Positions 47,738-56,508 of a DNA stretch of 64,000 bases are shown here, in pieces. The notes beneath the pieces were generated by a model. The model searched no databases, was not told the origin of the DNA, and saw only the letters and a list, made by a program, of their open reading frames with translations. How positions within the stretch are numbered: position 1 is the stretch's first letter; each line of letters opens with the position of its first letter. A program made the translations under genes and the position numbers. The stretch is from Ideonella_A intermedia_A (GTDB lineage: Bacteria > Pseudomonadota > Gammaproteobacteria > Burkholderiales > Burkholderiaceae_C), in contig CALRPU020000004.1 of assembly GCA_943370175.1 (NCBI GenBank), positions 62,001-126,000 of the forward strand. Direction: 5' to 3'.

Positions 47738-50109
47738 TCGGGTCGGGGCGGCACGATGATGTCGCGGTTGCCGTTGGTGGCCATGGCCGATACGACCCCC
47801 GACTTCTCCATTTGTTCCAGCAGCCGCGCGGCGCGGTTGTAGCCGATGCGCAAGTGACGCTGCACCAGCGAGATCGACGCGCGGCGGTGCTGCAGCACCA
47901 CGGACACGGCCTGGTCGTAGAGCGGGTCGTTTTCCCCGCCGCCGCCGCCGGGCAGGTCGGCGGTGGACACGTCGCCCCCGTCCCCATCCAAGGTGCCGCC
48001 TTCGAGGATGCCGTCAACATAGTCGGGCTCGCCCTGTGCCTTGAGGTAGCTGACCACGCGGTGCACCTCTTCGTCGCTGACGAAGGCACCATGCACCCGC
48101 ATCGGCACGCCGCCCCCGGGCGTCAGGTACAGCATGTCGCCCTGACCCAGCAGGGCTTCGGCGCCCATCTGGTCCAGGATGGTCCGGCTGTCGATCTTGC
48201 TGCTGACCTGGAAGCTCAGGCGCGTGGGGATGTTGGCCTTGATCAGGCCAGTGATGACGTCGACGCTGGGGCGTTGTGTGGCCAGGATCAAGTGAATGCC
48301 TGCCGCACGCGCCTTTTGCGCCAGCCGAGCGATCAACTCCTCGATCTTCTTGCCCACGACCATCATCAGGTCGGCCAGCTCGTCGATGACGATCACCACG
48401 CAAGGCAGGCGCTCGAGCGGCTCGGGCTCCTCGGGCGTCAGGCTGAACGGGTTGCCCAGGGTCTCGCCACGTTCGGCGGCCTCGGCGATCTTCTTGTTGT
48501 AGCCAGCCAGGTTGCGCACGCCCAGCTTGCTCATCAGCTTGTAGCGGCGCTCCATCTCGCCGACCCCCCAGTTGAGCGCGTTGGCGGCCTGCTTCATGTC
48601 GGTCACGACCGGGGCCAGCAGGTGTGGAATGCCTTCATAGACGCTCATCTCGAGCATCTTCGGGTCGATCAAGATCAAGCGCACGTCGCGCGCCTCGGCC
48701 TTGTACAGCAAGCTGAGGATCATCGCGTTGATGCCCACCGATTTGCCCGACCCGGTGGTGCCGGCCACCAGGCAATGCGGCATCTTGGCGAGGTCGGCCA
48801 CCACCGGGTTGCCGACGATGTCCTTGCCCAGGCCCATGGTCAGCTGCGAAGCCGCGTCGTTGTAGACCTGCGACCCCAGGATCTCCGACAGGCGAATCAT
48901 CTGGCGCTTGGCGTTGGGCAGTTCCAGCGCCATCGTGGTCTTGCCCGGGATGATCTCGACCACGCGGATGCTGACAAGGCTCAGCGAGCGCGCGAGGTCC
49001 TTCGCGAGGTTGACGACCTGCGACCCCTTGACGCCCGTGGCCGGCTCGATCTCGTAGCGGGTGATCACCGGGCCGGGCGACGCGGCCACCACACGCACTT
49101 CGACCCCAAAGTCCTTGAGCTTCTTCTCGATCAGCCGCGAAGTCATTTCCACCGTCTCCGGCGTCACGGTCTCGACGCGACCGCTCGGCGCCGCGTCCAG
49201 CAGGTCGACCTGTGGCAGCTTGGTGTCGCTCAGCTCGGTGAACAGCGGCTTCTGCTTTTCCTTGGCCACGCGTTCACTGCGGGGCACGTCGGGCGGCGGC
49301 GGGTCGATGACGACGGGCGGGTGCACGTCTTGCCAGTGGTGCTGTGCGGTGTCGACCACCTGTTCACGCTCGCGCAGGGCTTGTTCACCGACGCGCAGGT
49401 CCTCGGCACGCTCTTTTTGCTCGACGCGCTTCAGGCGCAAGGCGTCCAAACCAGCGCCGATGCGCTCGGCCAGGCGGGCCCAGGAAAACTCGAAGGCCAA
49501 GGCCAGCGCGACCACGAACACCGTGATCCACAAGACGCCGGAGCCAGCGAAACCCAGCCCACGTTGGCTCATCGAGCCGACCACCTGACCCAGCGCCCCG
49601 CCGGACTGGCCTCCCGGCAGGCCGGTGTCCCAGTGGTACAGCCGCGTCCACTCCAGGGCGCAGCTCGCCAGCATCAACAAGCCCAGCCCCACCCACCGCA
49701 TCACCAGGTTCGGCTCGGGGCTGGGCGCCGCCGGCGCGGCGCCCATCAAGCCACCGCGCAGGGCGCTGGCCAGTGCCCCCAGCCAACGGCGCAGGCCCAC
49801 CAGCCACAACCACCACACCGAGTGCCCGAACAAGAACAGGCCCAGGTCGCTGAGCCAGGCGCCAATGAGCCCAGCCTTGTTGTGCAGCCCGCCCGTGCGG
49901 CTGCCGGACGTGGAGAAAGCGGGGTCCCCCGCGTGATGGGTCAGCAAGGCGATCAAGGCCAGCAGGCAGGCGACCCCGCCCACGAGCACCATCAGCTGGG
50001 CGCGCCACTGACCGGGCTGTCCAGGCGCCTTGGTGGGGTCGGGCGCGGACGCGTGGGACGCGCCCGGCGCAGCGGTGTCTGATCGCAGCGAACCGAGGGG
50101 AAAACTCAT
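47734..50109 (-). CDS. ftsK: DNA translocase FtsK
   Basis: A 791-residue protein that pumps chromosome ends through the division septum and activates dif recombination. Four or five N-terminal membrane helices (to about residue 215) are followed by a linker with a charged coiled-coil-like part, then the motor: Walker A GTTGSGKSV (about residue 450), DPKMLEMSVYEGIPHLL, Walker B VVIVIDELADLMM. The last 65 residues form the gamma winged-helix domain (RRASISLVQRHLRIGYNRAA) that reads KOPS. lolA overlaps its stop. It has the short linker of SpoIIIE-like forms. Confidence 0.96.
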   Translation of the reverse strand: MSFPLGSLRSDTAAPGASHASAPDPTKAPGQPGQWRAQLMVLVGGVACLLALIALLTHHAGDPAFSTSGSRTGGLHNKAGLIGAWLSDLGLFLFGHSVWWLWLVGLRRWLGALASALRGGLMGAAPAAPSPEPNLVMRWVGLGLLMLASCALEWTRLYHWDTGLPGGQSGGALGQVVGSMSQRGLGFAGSGVLWITVFVVALALAFEFSWARLAERIGAGLDALRLKRVEQKERAEDLRVGEQALREREQVVDTAQHHWQDVHPPVVIDPPPPDVPRSERVAKEKQKPLFTELSDTKLPQVDLLDAAPSGRVETVTPETVEMTSRLIEKKLKDFGVEVRVVAASPGPVITRYEIEPATGVKGSQVVNLAKDLARSLSLVSIRVVEIIPGKTTMALELPNAKRQMIRLSEILGSQVYNDAASQLTMGLGKDIVGNPVVADLAKMPHCLVAGTTGSGKSVGINAMILSLLYKAEARDVRLILIDPKMLEMSVYEGIPHLLAPVVTDMKQAANALNWGVGEMERRYKLMSKLGVRNLAGYNKKIAEAAERGETLGNPFSLTPEEPEPLERLPCVVIVIDELADLMMVVGKKIEELIARLAQKARAAGIHLILATQRPSVDVITGLIKANIPTRLSFQVSSKIDSRTILDQMGAEALLGQGDMLYLTPGGGVPMRVHGAFVSDEEVHRVVSYLKAQGEPDYVDGILEGGTLDGDGGDVSTADLPGGGGGENDPLYDQAVSVVLQHRRASISLVQRHLRIGYNRAARLLEQMEKSGVVSAMATNGNRDIIVPPRPE

Positions 50110-50176
50110 TCGAGGATTGTGGCGGAAGTCGCCCTGTCGGCGACGCGGTCAGGGCCCCGCCGGCGAGGGACCGGGC

Positions 50177-50839
50177 TCAGCCGAGCCGCTCGGTGATCAC
50201 CACCGAGCCGTCCTCACGGGTGTGGACCATGCCGCGTTCTTCCAGGTCCTTCATCACGCGACTGACCATCTCGCGCGAAGCGCCGACGATCTTGGCCAGG
50301 TCCTGTCGGGAGACTTTGCCTCGGATCATCTTGGCGTCGCCGACTTGCTCGGCCATGTCGAGCAGGCTGCGCGCCACGCGACCATAGACGTCAAGCAGGG
50401 CCAGGGACTCGATCTGGCGGTCGGCATTGCGCAGGCGCTGCACCAAGCCGCGCATGATGGCGTACGACAGGCTCGAGTTTTCCGGCAGGCAGCGCGCGAA
50501 CTCGGGACGGCCCAGCACCAGCATGTCGGACTGGATCTCGGTGCGCACCGTGGCCGAGTGCGGTTCGTTGTCGATCAGGCTCATCTCACCCACGTAATCG
50601 CCGGCCTGCAGCACGGCGAGGATGACCTCCCTGCCCCGCGCGTCCGCGGCAATCACGCGGGCGCGGCCCGTCAGCAGGATGAACAGGGCATTCGACTTCT
50701 TGCCGGCTTCGATCACCAGTTCCCCACGTCGGAACCGACGCTTGACTACGCTGTCTGCAATGCCCTGGGCCTGTTCATTGGTGAGCATGGAGAACAGCGG
50801 GACCCGACGAATCAGGTCGAGGTTGGAGAGCATGGCCAT
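50177..50839 (-). CDS. Crp/Fnr-family transcriptional regulator
   Basis: A 220-residue regulator. An N-terminal cyclic-nucleotide-binding-like domain has FRRGELVIEAGKKSNALFIL and GDYVGEMSLIDNEPHSATV; the usual Arg of the cAMP phosphate loop is replaced (P-H-S-A-T-V instead of P-R-x-A-T-V), so cAMP binding is doubtful. There are no FNR-type Cys clusters. The HTH is VSRQDLAKIVGASREMVSRV near the C-terminus. ATG 50839 has GAGGAA upstream; a second Met at 50833 is also possible. It diverges from trxB with a 257-bp spacer. Close relatives in Burkholderiales are global regulators; target here unknown. Confidence 0.87.
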   Translation of the reverse strand: MAMLSNLDLIRRVPLFSMLTNEQAQGIADSVVKRRFRRGELVIEAGKKSNALFILLTGRARVIAADARGREVILAVLQAGDYVGEMSLIDNEPHSATVRTEIQSDMLVLGRPEFARCLPENSSLSYAIMRGLVQRLRNADRQIESLALLDVYGRVARSLLDMAEQVGDAKMIRGKVSRQDLAKIVGASREMVSRVMKDLEERGMVHTREDGSVVITERLG

Positions 50840-51096
50840 GAACGTTCCTCGTTTCTTGGTATCCGTGGGTGCGCGCTGCACGATCTGCCGTGGAGTCAAC
50901 GGCGAGCGGACACGCCGCCCGAGCCACCGGCGACCATCCACGTCATCGAGCATCGACCAACTGCGTTTTATACCGCGCACGCCCCGTTCAGGCTATCGCC
51001 GAGATCAACCGACACAACTTCTTGGGCGGCCCCCGCATGGGAAACTCTCGGCCCATCCGACATTGACGTGCGCGCCCCTGGCGCCACCTGACCCTC

Positions 51097-52047
51097 ATGA
51101 CCACCACGACGCCACATGCCAAGGTCCTCATTCTCGGCTCCGGTCCCGCCGGGTACAGCGCGGCCATTTACGCCGCACGCGCCAATCTGGAACCCATGCT
51201 AATCACGGGCATGGCGCAAGGCGGGCAGCTGATGACCACCACCGAGGTCGACAACTGGCCGGCCGACGTCGCTGGCGTGATGGGCCCGGACCTGATGCAG
51301 CGGTTCCAGCAGCACGCCGAACGCTTCAACACGCGCATCGTCTTTGACCACATCAACAGCGTCGATTTCAGCCAGCGCCCGTTCACCTTGACGGGTGACT
51401 CTGGCCAGTACACCTGCGACGCCTTGATCGTCGCCACCGGCGCCTCGGCCAAGTACCTGGGCCTGCCGTCGGAACAGCAGTTCATGGGCCGCGGCGTCAG
51501 CGGCTGCGCCACCTGCGACGGTTTTTTCTACCGCGGCCAGGAGGTGTGCGTGGTGGGCGGCGGCAACACGGCCGTCGAGGAGGCGCTGTACCTGTCGAAC
51601 ATCGCCAGCAAGGTGCATCTGGTGCACCGCCGCGACAAGTTCCGGGCGGAAGCCATCCTCATCGACAAGCTCATGGACAAGGTACGCGCCGGCTCAATGC
51701 AGCTGCACTTGTGGCAAACGTTGGACGAGGTGCTGGGCGACGCCAGCGGTGTCACGGGGGTTCGGCTGAAGAACACGCAGGACGGCAGCACGAACGACCT
51801 GACGCTGAAGGGCTGCTTCATTGCCATCGGCCACCAGCCCAACACCGACATCTTCAAGGGCCACCTGGAGATGAAAGACGGCTACATCGTCACGCGCAGC
51901 GGCCTGAACGGCATGGCCACACAGACGAGCGTCCCCGGGGTCTTCGCCGCGGGCGATGTGCAGGACCACATCTACCGCCAGGCGATCACCAGTGCCGGCA
52001 CAGGCTGCATGGCCGCCCTGGACGCCCAGCGCTTCCTGGAGCAGTGA
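51097..52047 (+). CDS. trxB: Thioredoxin reductase
   Basis: A 316-residue FAD- and NADPH-dependent enzyme that reduces thioredoxin. FAD loop ILGSGPAGYSAAIYAARANL, redox motif CATCDG in GVSGCATCDGFFYRGQEV, NADPH loop VVGGGNTAVEEALYLS, and the second FAD motif GVFAAGDVQDHIYRQAITSA are all intact. Length is standard for the low-molecular-weight type. It stands alone, divergent from the Crp/Fnr gene; rpmB's promoter starts right behind its stop. Confidence 0.96.
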   Translation: MTTTTPHAKVLILGSGPAGYSAAIYAARANLEPMLITGMAQGGQLMTTTEVDNWPADVAGVMGPDLMQRFQQHAERFNTRIVFDHINSVDFSQRPFTLTGDSGQYTCDALIVATGASAKYLGLPSEQQFMGRGVSGCATCDGFFYRGQEVCVVGGGNTAVEEALYLSNIASKVHLVHRRDKFRAEAILIDKLMDKVRAGSMQLHLWQTLDEVLGDASGVTGVRLKNTQDGSTNDLTLKGCFIAIGHQPNTDIFKGHLEMKDGYIVTRSGLNGMATQTSVPGVFAAGDVQDHIYRQAITSAGTGCMAALDAQRFLEQ

Positions 52048-52052
52048 TGCCA

Positions 52053-52080
52053 CAAATTTCGGCAAATTTCTGGCTATAAT
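52053..52080 (+). promoter_or_regulatory. rpmBG promoter with tandem CAAATTTC repeats
   Basis: A perfect TATAAT -10 box (52075-52080) lies just after trxB. Upstream, CAAATTTC occurs twice (52053-52060 and 52063-52070), one helical turn apart, taking the place of a recognisable -35 hexamer. The stretch is strikingly AT-rich for this chromosome. The transcript would start near 52087, leaving a 140-nt leader before rpmB. Confidence 0.6.
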
Positions 52081-52099
52081 CATAGTCTTTGCCGAAAGT

Positions 52100-52175
52100 G
52101 GCTGCCCTTCCTTGAACGGAAGCCAGCCCCACAGGGATTCCATCAGGTGGACGGTTCGCGGCATCGCCACCACCT
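52100..52175 (+). other. Structured 5' leader of the rpmBG message
   Basis: Two hairpins can be drawn: GGCT (52100-52103) and CTTCC (52107-52111) pair with GGAAG (52118-52122) and AGCC (52125-52128) around loop TTGAAC; AGGTGG (52145-52150) pairs with CCACCT (52170-52175). Ribosomal protein leaders are often autoregulatory; here that is only a possibility, not tied to any known motif. Confidence 0.35.
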
Positions 52176-52228
52176 GCTCTGCAGTCTCTGCCCCAAACCA
52201 GATCCGATTCACAGATGGGAGAAGCGTG

Positions 52229-52462
52229 ATGGCACGCGTCTGTCAAGTCACGGGCAAGCGCCCGATGGTGGGAAACAATGTTTCCCACGCCAACAACAAG
52301 ACCAAGCGTCGCTTCCTGCCGAACCTGCAATACCGCCGGTTCTGGCTCGAAACCGAGAACCGCTGGGTGCGCCTGCGCATTTCGAATGCGGCGCTGCGCC
52401 TGATCGACAAAGTGGGCATCGAACAGGTCGTCGCCGACCTGCGCGCCCGCGGCGAACTGTGA
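52229..52462 (+). CDS. rpmB: 50S ribosomal protein L28
   Basis: A 77-residue protein of the large ribosomal subunit. ARVCQVTGKRPMVGNNVSHA and NNKTKRRFLPNLQYRRFW are the L28 signature. It lacks the Cys pairs of zinc-binding forms apart from one Cys in VCQVTG. GGGAG lies 7 bp before the ATG. rpmG follows 26 bp downstream. Confidence 0.98.
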   Translation: MARVCQVTGKRPMVGNNVSHANNKTKRRFLPNLQYRRFWLETENRWVRLRISNAALRLIDKVGIEQVVADLRARGEL

Positions 52463-52488
52463 ACCCCGCTGAATCAAGGAACTGAATC

Positions 52489-52656
52489 ATGGCCAAGGGT
52501 GGACGCGAAAAGATCAAGCTGGAATCTTCTGCCGGCACGGGTCACTTCTACACGACCGACAAGAACAAGAAGACCACGCCTGAAAAGATCGAAATCATGA
52601 AGTTCGATCCGAAGGCGCGAAAGCACGTGATGTACAAGGAAACCAAGCTGCGCTGA
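52489..52656 (+). CDS. rpmG: 50S ribosomal protein L33
   Basis: A 55-residue ribosomal protein. KGGREKIKLESSAGTGHFYT and DPKARKHVMYKETKLR are typical of L33. The zinc-ribbon Cys residues are absent, so it is the zinc-independent (C-minus) form. AAGGA 8 bp before the ATG. Second gene of the rpmBG operon, followed by a strong terminator. Confidence 0.98.
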   Translation: MAKGGREKIKLESSAGTGHFYTTDKNKKTTPEKIEIMKFDPKARKHVMYKETKLR

Positions 52657-52680
52657 TCCCCAGCCGCTCGGTTGTTCGCC

Positions 52681-52714
52681 AACCCGCCCGGTGCCTGCAC
52701 CGCGCGGGTTTTTT
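52681..52714 (+). terminator. Intrinsic terminator of rpmBG
   Basis: A stem AACCCG / CGGGTT with an inner GGTGC / GCACC stem and a run of six T, starting 25 bp after the rpmG stop. Canonical Rho-independent form. Confidence 0.85.
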
Positions 52715-52823
52715 GTTGCCTGCTTTTTTGACGCTTGATCGGTCGGAGACTGTCCTCCGATGCCCGCGGCCCACAGCCTTTCAGGCCCCAGCAGGCCTCG
52801 GCGAGCTGGCGCGCTGCGGCCAT

Positions 52824-52848
52824 GAAAAAGCCCCGCCAAGGCGGGGCT
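52824..52848 (-). terminator. Intrinsic terminator of ompA
   Basis: Reading leftwards: AGCCCCGCC and its complement enclose a tight loop, followed by five T residues (outer stem bases 52848 and 52829). It lies 28 bp beyond the ompA stop and faces the rpmBG terminator. Confidence 0.88.
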
Positions 52849-52875
52849 CATTCGAATGGGCGTGAGCCCAAGCGA

Positions 52876-53565
52876 TCACTTGCGGGTGCGCGTGCCCACC
52901 ACTTCGATTTCCACGCGGCGGTTCTTGGCGCGGCCTTCGGAGGTCTTGTTGTCGGCCACCGGTTGCTTTTCGCCCTTGCCCTCGGTGTAGACGCGGTTCT
53001 TCTCGACGCCCTTGCTCACCAGGTAGGCCTTGACCGCTTCCGAGCGGCGGACCGACAGCTTCTGGTTGTAAGCATCGCTGCCGACGGAGTCGGTGTGACC
53101 CACGGCGATGATGACTTCCAGGTTGATGCCCGACATCTTGCTGACGAGGTCGTCCAGCTTGGCCTTGCCTTCCGGCTTCAGCACCGACTTGTCAAAGTCG
53201 AAGAACGCGTCGGCTGCGAAGGTGACCTTCTCGCTCGTCGGGGCGGCAGGCGCGACAACCGGCGGGGCGGTCGGAGCGGCGGCGGGCGCCGGGGCCGGGG
53301 CGCTGGGCTTCGGTGCGGCAGCAGGTGCCGGGGCCGGAGCGGGGGCCGGGGCGGCAGCCTTCAGGGCGCCATCGCAGCCTGCAGCCGCGGTGGCCGGAGT
53401 CCACGAAGAATCGCGCCAGCACAGCTCATTGGTGCCGTTCTTCCAAACGATGCCATTGCTGTTCACCCAGTTGTCGATGGTCTTGGCTTGGGCAAAGGCG
53501 CCCGTGCTTGCAACGGCGAGAGCAGCGGTTGCGAAGAGCGACGCCACATTGTTCAGTTTCTTCAT
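52876..53565 (-). CDS. ompA: OmpA-family outer membrane protein (peptidoglycan-associated domain)
   Basis: A 229-residue exported protein. The signal peptide MKKLNNVASLFATAALAVAS ends AFAQA. A short domain (TIDNWVNSNGIVWKNGTNEL) with two Cys follows, then a long Ala/Pro linker, then the OmpA C-terminal domain: FFDFDKSVLKPEGKAKLDDL, VGHTDSVGSDAYNQKLSVRR and GRAKNRRVEIEV, with the Asp and Arg that hold diaminopimelate. There is no eight-stranded barrel as in E. coli OmpA, so it is the short Burkholderiales form. AGGAG precedes the ATG. Opposite to gyrA in the usual gyrA-ompA divergence, with 258 bp in between. Confidence 0.9.
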   Translation of the reverse strand: MKKLNNVASLFATAALAVASTGAFAQAKTIDNWVNSNGIVWKNGTNELCWRDSSWTPATAAAGCDGALKAAAPAPAPAPAPAAAPKPSAPAPAPAAAPTAPPVVAPAAPTSEKVTFAADAFFDFDKSVLKPEGKAKLDDLVSKMSGINLEVIIAVGHTDSVGSDAYNQKLSVRRSEAVKAYLVSKGVEKNRVYTEGKGEKQPVADNKTSEGRAKNRRVEIEVVGTRTRK

Positions 53566-53763
53566 GGTTCTCCTCTCGAGGGAAAGCGCAGTGATTTCTG
53601 CAAAACGTCCGAACTGATCCGGAAAATACTGGCAAACCCTTGCTTTTGCAGGTGCCCGCCACTTGCCGGATTGTGCCATAGGGCTCCGAGCGAACCTGAA
53701 ATCGCCAACGGCGGCGGCGCAGCCGGCGTGCAATGTTGCGCAGGTGCCACATCTGCGGCCACT

Positions 53764-53769
53764 TAGAAT
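53764..53769 (+). promoter_or_regulatory. Possible gyrA -10 box
   Basis: TAGAAT, 54 bp before the gyrA start, is the best -10 match in the ompA-gyrA spacer on this strand. No matching -35 box was found at the normal distance. Confidence 0.3.
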
Positions 53770-53823
53770 CGCGAACTTGGTCCTTTCGGGCCCTTGCCGC
53801 CTGCGCGGTGGGGCCACTGCCGC

Positions 53824-56508
53824 ATGACACAGTTCGCCAAAGAAACCCTGCCGATCAGCCTCGAAGAAGAGATGCGGCGGTCGTACCTCGATTACGCGAT
53901 GAGCGTCATCGTGGGCCGCGCCCTGCCCGACGCGCGAGACGGCTTGAAACCCGTGCACCGCCGCGCCCTGTTCGCCATGCACGAGCTGAACAACGACTGG
54001 AACCGGCCTTACAAGAAGTCGGCCCGCATCGTGGGCGACGTCATCGGCAAGTACCACCCGCACGGCGACCAGTCGGTGTACGACACCATCGTTCGCATGG
54101 CGCAGGACTTCTCGATGCGCCACATGCTGGTCGACGGCCAGGGCAACTTCGGCTCGGTCGACGGCGACAACGCCGCGGCCATGCGATACACCGAAATCCG
54201 CCTGTCGAAAATCGCCCACGAGATGCTGGCCGACCTCGACAAGGAGACAGTGGACTTCGGGCCCAATTACGACGGCAGCGAAAAAGAGCCGTTGGTGATG
54301 CCGTCGCGCCTGCCCAACCTGCTGGTCAACGGGTCAGGCGGCATCGCGGTGGGGATGGCCACGAACATCCCGCCGCACAACCTCAACGAGGTGATCGACG
54401 CCTGCCAGCACCTGTTGCGTCACCCGGAGGCGACCGTTGATGAGCTGATCGAGATCGTGCCCGCGCCCGACTTTCCGACGGCCGGCATCATCTATGGCAC
54501 GGCGGGCGTGCGGGAGGGCTACCGCACTGGCCGCGGCCGCGTGGTGATGCGCGCAAAGTGCCACTTTGAAGACATCGACCGGGGTCAGCGTCAGGCCATC
54601 ATCGTCGACGAAATCCCCTACCAGGTGAACAAGAAGAACCTGCTCGAGCGCATGGCCGAGCTGGTTCATGAGAAAAAGCTCGAGGGCATCAGCCACATTC
54701 AGGACGAATCAGACAAGTCCGGCATGCGCGTGGTGATCGAGCTCAAGCGCGGCGAAGTGCCCGAGGTGGTGCTGAACAACCTGTACAAGCAGACGCAGCT
54801 GCAGGACACCTTCGGCATGAACATGGTGGCGCTGATCGACAACCAGCCCAAGCTGTGCAACCTGAAGGACCTGATCGCCATCTTTCTGGAGCACCGGCGC
54901 GAGGTGGTGACGCGGCGCACGGTGTTCGAATTGCGCAAGGCGCGCGAACGCGGTCATGTGCTGGAGGGCCTGGCCGTGGCCCTCGCCAACATCGACGAGT
55001 TCATTGAAACCATCAAGAACTCGCCCACGCCCCCCGTGGCCAAGACCGCCCTGATGGGCAAAAGCTGGGATTCGTCGATGGTGCGCGACATGCTGTCGCG
55101 GGCCGAAGGCCAGACCCCCGGCGGCCGCGATGCGTTTCGCCCCGAGGGTCTGCACCCGAGCTTTGGTCTGCAAGCCGACGGCCTGTACCGCCTGAGCGAG
55201 GACCAGGCGGGCGAGATCCTGCAGATGCGCCTGCAGCGCCTGACCGGCCTGGAGCAGGACAAGATCCTGGGTGAATACAAGGATGTGATGGCCGAGATCG
55301 CCGACTTGCTGGACATCCTGGCGACACCGGCGCGGGTCACCACGATCATGTCGAACGAGCTGGCCGCCATCAAGCAGGAGTTCGGTCAGACCAAGGTCGG
55401 TGCGCGCCGCAGCGAGATCGTGCTCAATGCGCAGGACCTTGGCACCGAGGACCTGATCACGCCGACCGACATGGTCGTCACGCTGTCCCACACCGGCTAC
55501 ATCAAGAGCCAGCCCTTGGGCGAGTACCGGGCGCAGAAGCGCGGCGGCCGCGGCAAGCAGGCCACGCAGACGAAAGACGACGACTGGATCGACCAGCTCT
55601 TCATCGCCAACACCCACGACTACATCCTGTGTTTCACGACCCGCGGCCGGGTGTACTGGCTCAAGGTGTGGGAAGTGCCGCAAGGGTCGCGCAATTCGCG
55701 CGGCAAGCCAATCGTCAACATGTTCCCGCTGCAGCCTGGCGAGAAGGTCAACGTGGTGCTGCCGCTGACCGGTGCAGCGCGCAGCTTCCCCGCCAGCCAG
55801 TACGTGTTCATGGCCAGTGCGCAGGGCGTGGTCAAGAAGACCGGCCTGGACGAATTCAGCAACCCGCGCAAGGCCGGCATCATCGCGGTGGACCTGGACG
55901 ACGGCGACTTCCTGATTGGCGCCGCGCTCACCGACGGCCAGCACGACGTGATGCTGTTCAGCGACGGCGGCAAGGCGGTGCGTTTTGACGAGGACGACGT
56001 GCGACCCATGGGGCGCAATGCCCGCGGCGTGCGCGGCATGATGCTCGAAGAGGGCCAGAGCGTCATCGCGATGCTGGTCGCCGAGGACGAGGCGCAAAGC
56101 GTGTTGACCGCCACCGAAAATGGCTTCGGCAAGCGCACCAGCATCGTGGAGTACACCCGCCACGGCCGCGGCACAAAGGGGATGATCGCGATCCAGCAGA
56201 GCGAGCGCAATGGCAAGGTCGTCGCGGCCACGCTGGTTCGACCCGACGACGAGATCATGCTGATCACCGACAAGGGCGTGCTGGTGCGCACGCGCGTGTC
56301 GGAAATCAGGGAACTGGGCCGTGCGACCCAGGGTGTGACCTTGATGGCGCTCGACGCCGGCTCCAAACTGATCGGCTTGCAACGCATCGTCGAAAACGAC
56401 GCCAACGCCGACGCAACGCTTTCCGCGGACGCCGAGACCGACCCGTCGGCCGACGCCGGCGACCCCTTGATCGACCCGGACCCCTCCGGCAACCAGGACC
56501 CGAATTGA
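53824..56508 (+). CDS. gyrA: DNA gyrase subunit A
   Basis: A 894-residue type IIA topoisomerase subunit that breaks and rejoins DNA for negative supercoiling. Numbering matches E. coli at the start: catalytic Tyr is Y122 in AAMRYTEIRL, and the quinolone region reads KYHPHGDQSVYDTIVRMAQ. Position 83 is Gln (E. coli Ser) and 84 is Ser (E. coli Ala); D87 is kept. An insert in the tower region (SRAEGQTPGGRDAFRPEGLH) is typical of betaproteobacteria. The C-terminal wheel holds the GyrA box QKRGGRGK. The acidic Asp/Ala tail ends the protein. The next gene starts within its stop codon. Confidence 0.97.
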   Translation: MTQFAKETLPISLEEEMRRSYLDYAMSVIVGRALPDARDGLKPVHRRALFAMHELNNDWNRPYKKSARIVGDVIGKYHPHGDQSVYDTIVRMAQDFSMRHMLVDGQGNFGSVDGDNAAAMRYTEIRLSKIAHEMLADLDKETVDFGPNYDGSEKEPLVMPSRLPNLLVNGSGGIAVGMATNIPPHNLNEVIDACQHLLRHPEATVDELIEIVPAPDFPTAGIIYGTAGVREGYRTGRGRVVMRAKCHFEDIDRGQRQAIIVDEIPYQVNKKNLLERMAELVHEKKLEGISHIQDESDKSGMRVVIELKRGEVPEVVLNNLYKQTQLQDTFGMNMVALIDNQPKLCNLKDLIAIFLEHRREVVTRRTVFELRKARERGHVLEGLAVALANIDEFIETIKNSPTPPVAKTALMGKSWDSSMVRDMLSRAEGQTPGGRDAFRPEGLHPSFGLQADGLYRLSEDQAGEILQMRLQRLTGLEQDKILGEYKDVMAEIADLLDILATPARVTTIMSNELAAIKQEFGQTKVGARRSEIVLNAQDLGTEDLITPTDMVVTLSHTGYIKSQPLGEYRAQKRGGRGKQATQTKDDDWIDQLFIANTHDYILCFTTRGRVYWLKVWEVPQGSRNSRGKPIVNMFPLQPGEKVNVVLPLTGAARSFPASQYVFMASAQGVVKKTGLDEFSNPRKAGIIAVDLDDGDFLIGAALTDGQHDVMLFSDGGKAVRFDEDDVRPMGRNARGVRGMMLEEGQSVIAMLVAEDEAQSVLTATENGFGKRTSIVEYTRHGRGTKGMIAIQQSERNGKVVAATLVRPDDEIMLITDKGVLVRTRVSEIRELGRATQGVTLMALDAGSKLIGLQRIVENDANADATLSADAETDPSADAGDPLIDPDPSGNQDPN

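Noticed and set aside
45524..50082. Two plus-strand frames of over 750 codons opposite rarA, lolA and ftsK
   Set aside because: Composition (Ala/Arg/His/Gln-rich, no motif) is that of antisense shadows in high-GC DNA.
53230..53390. The Ala/Pro repeat of ompA as a tandem DNA repeat of interest
   Set aside because: It encodes the usual flexible linker between the domains and has no regular unit length beyond dipeptides.
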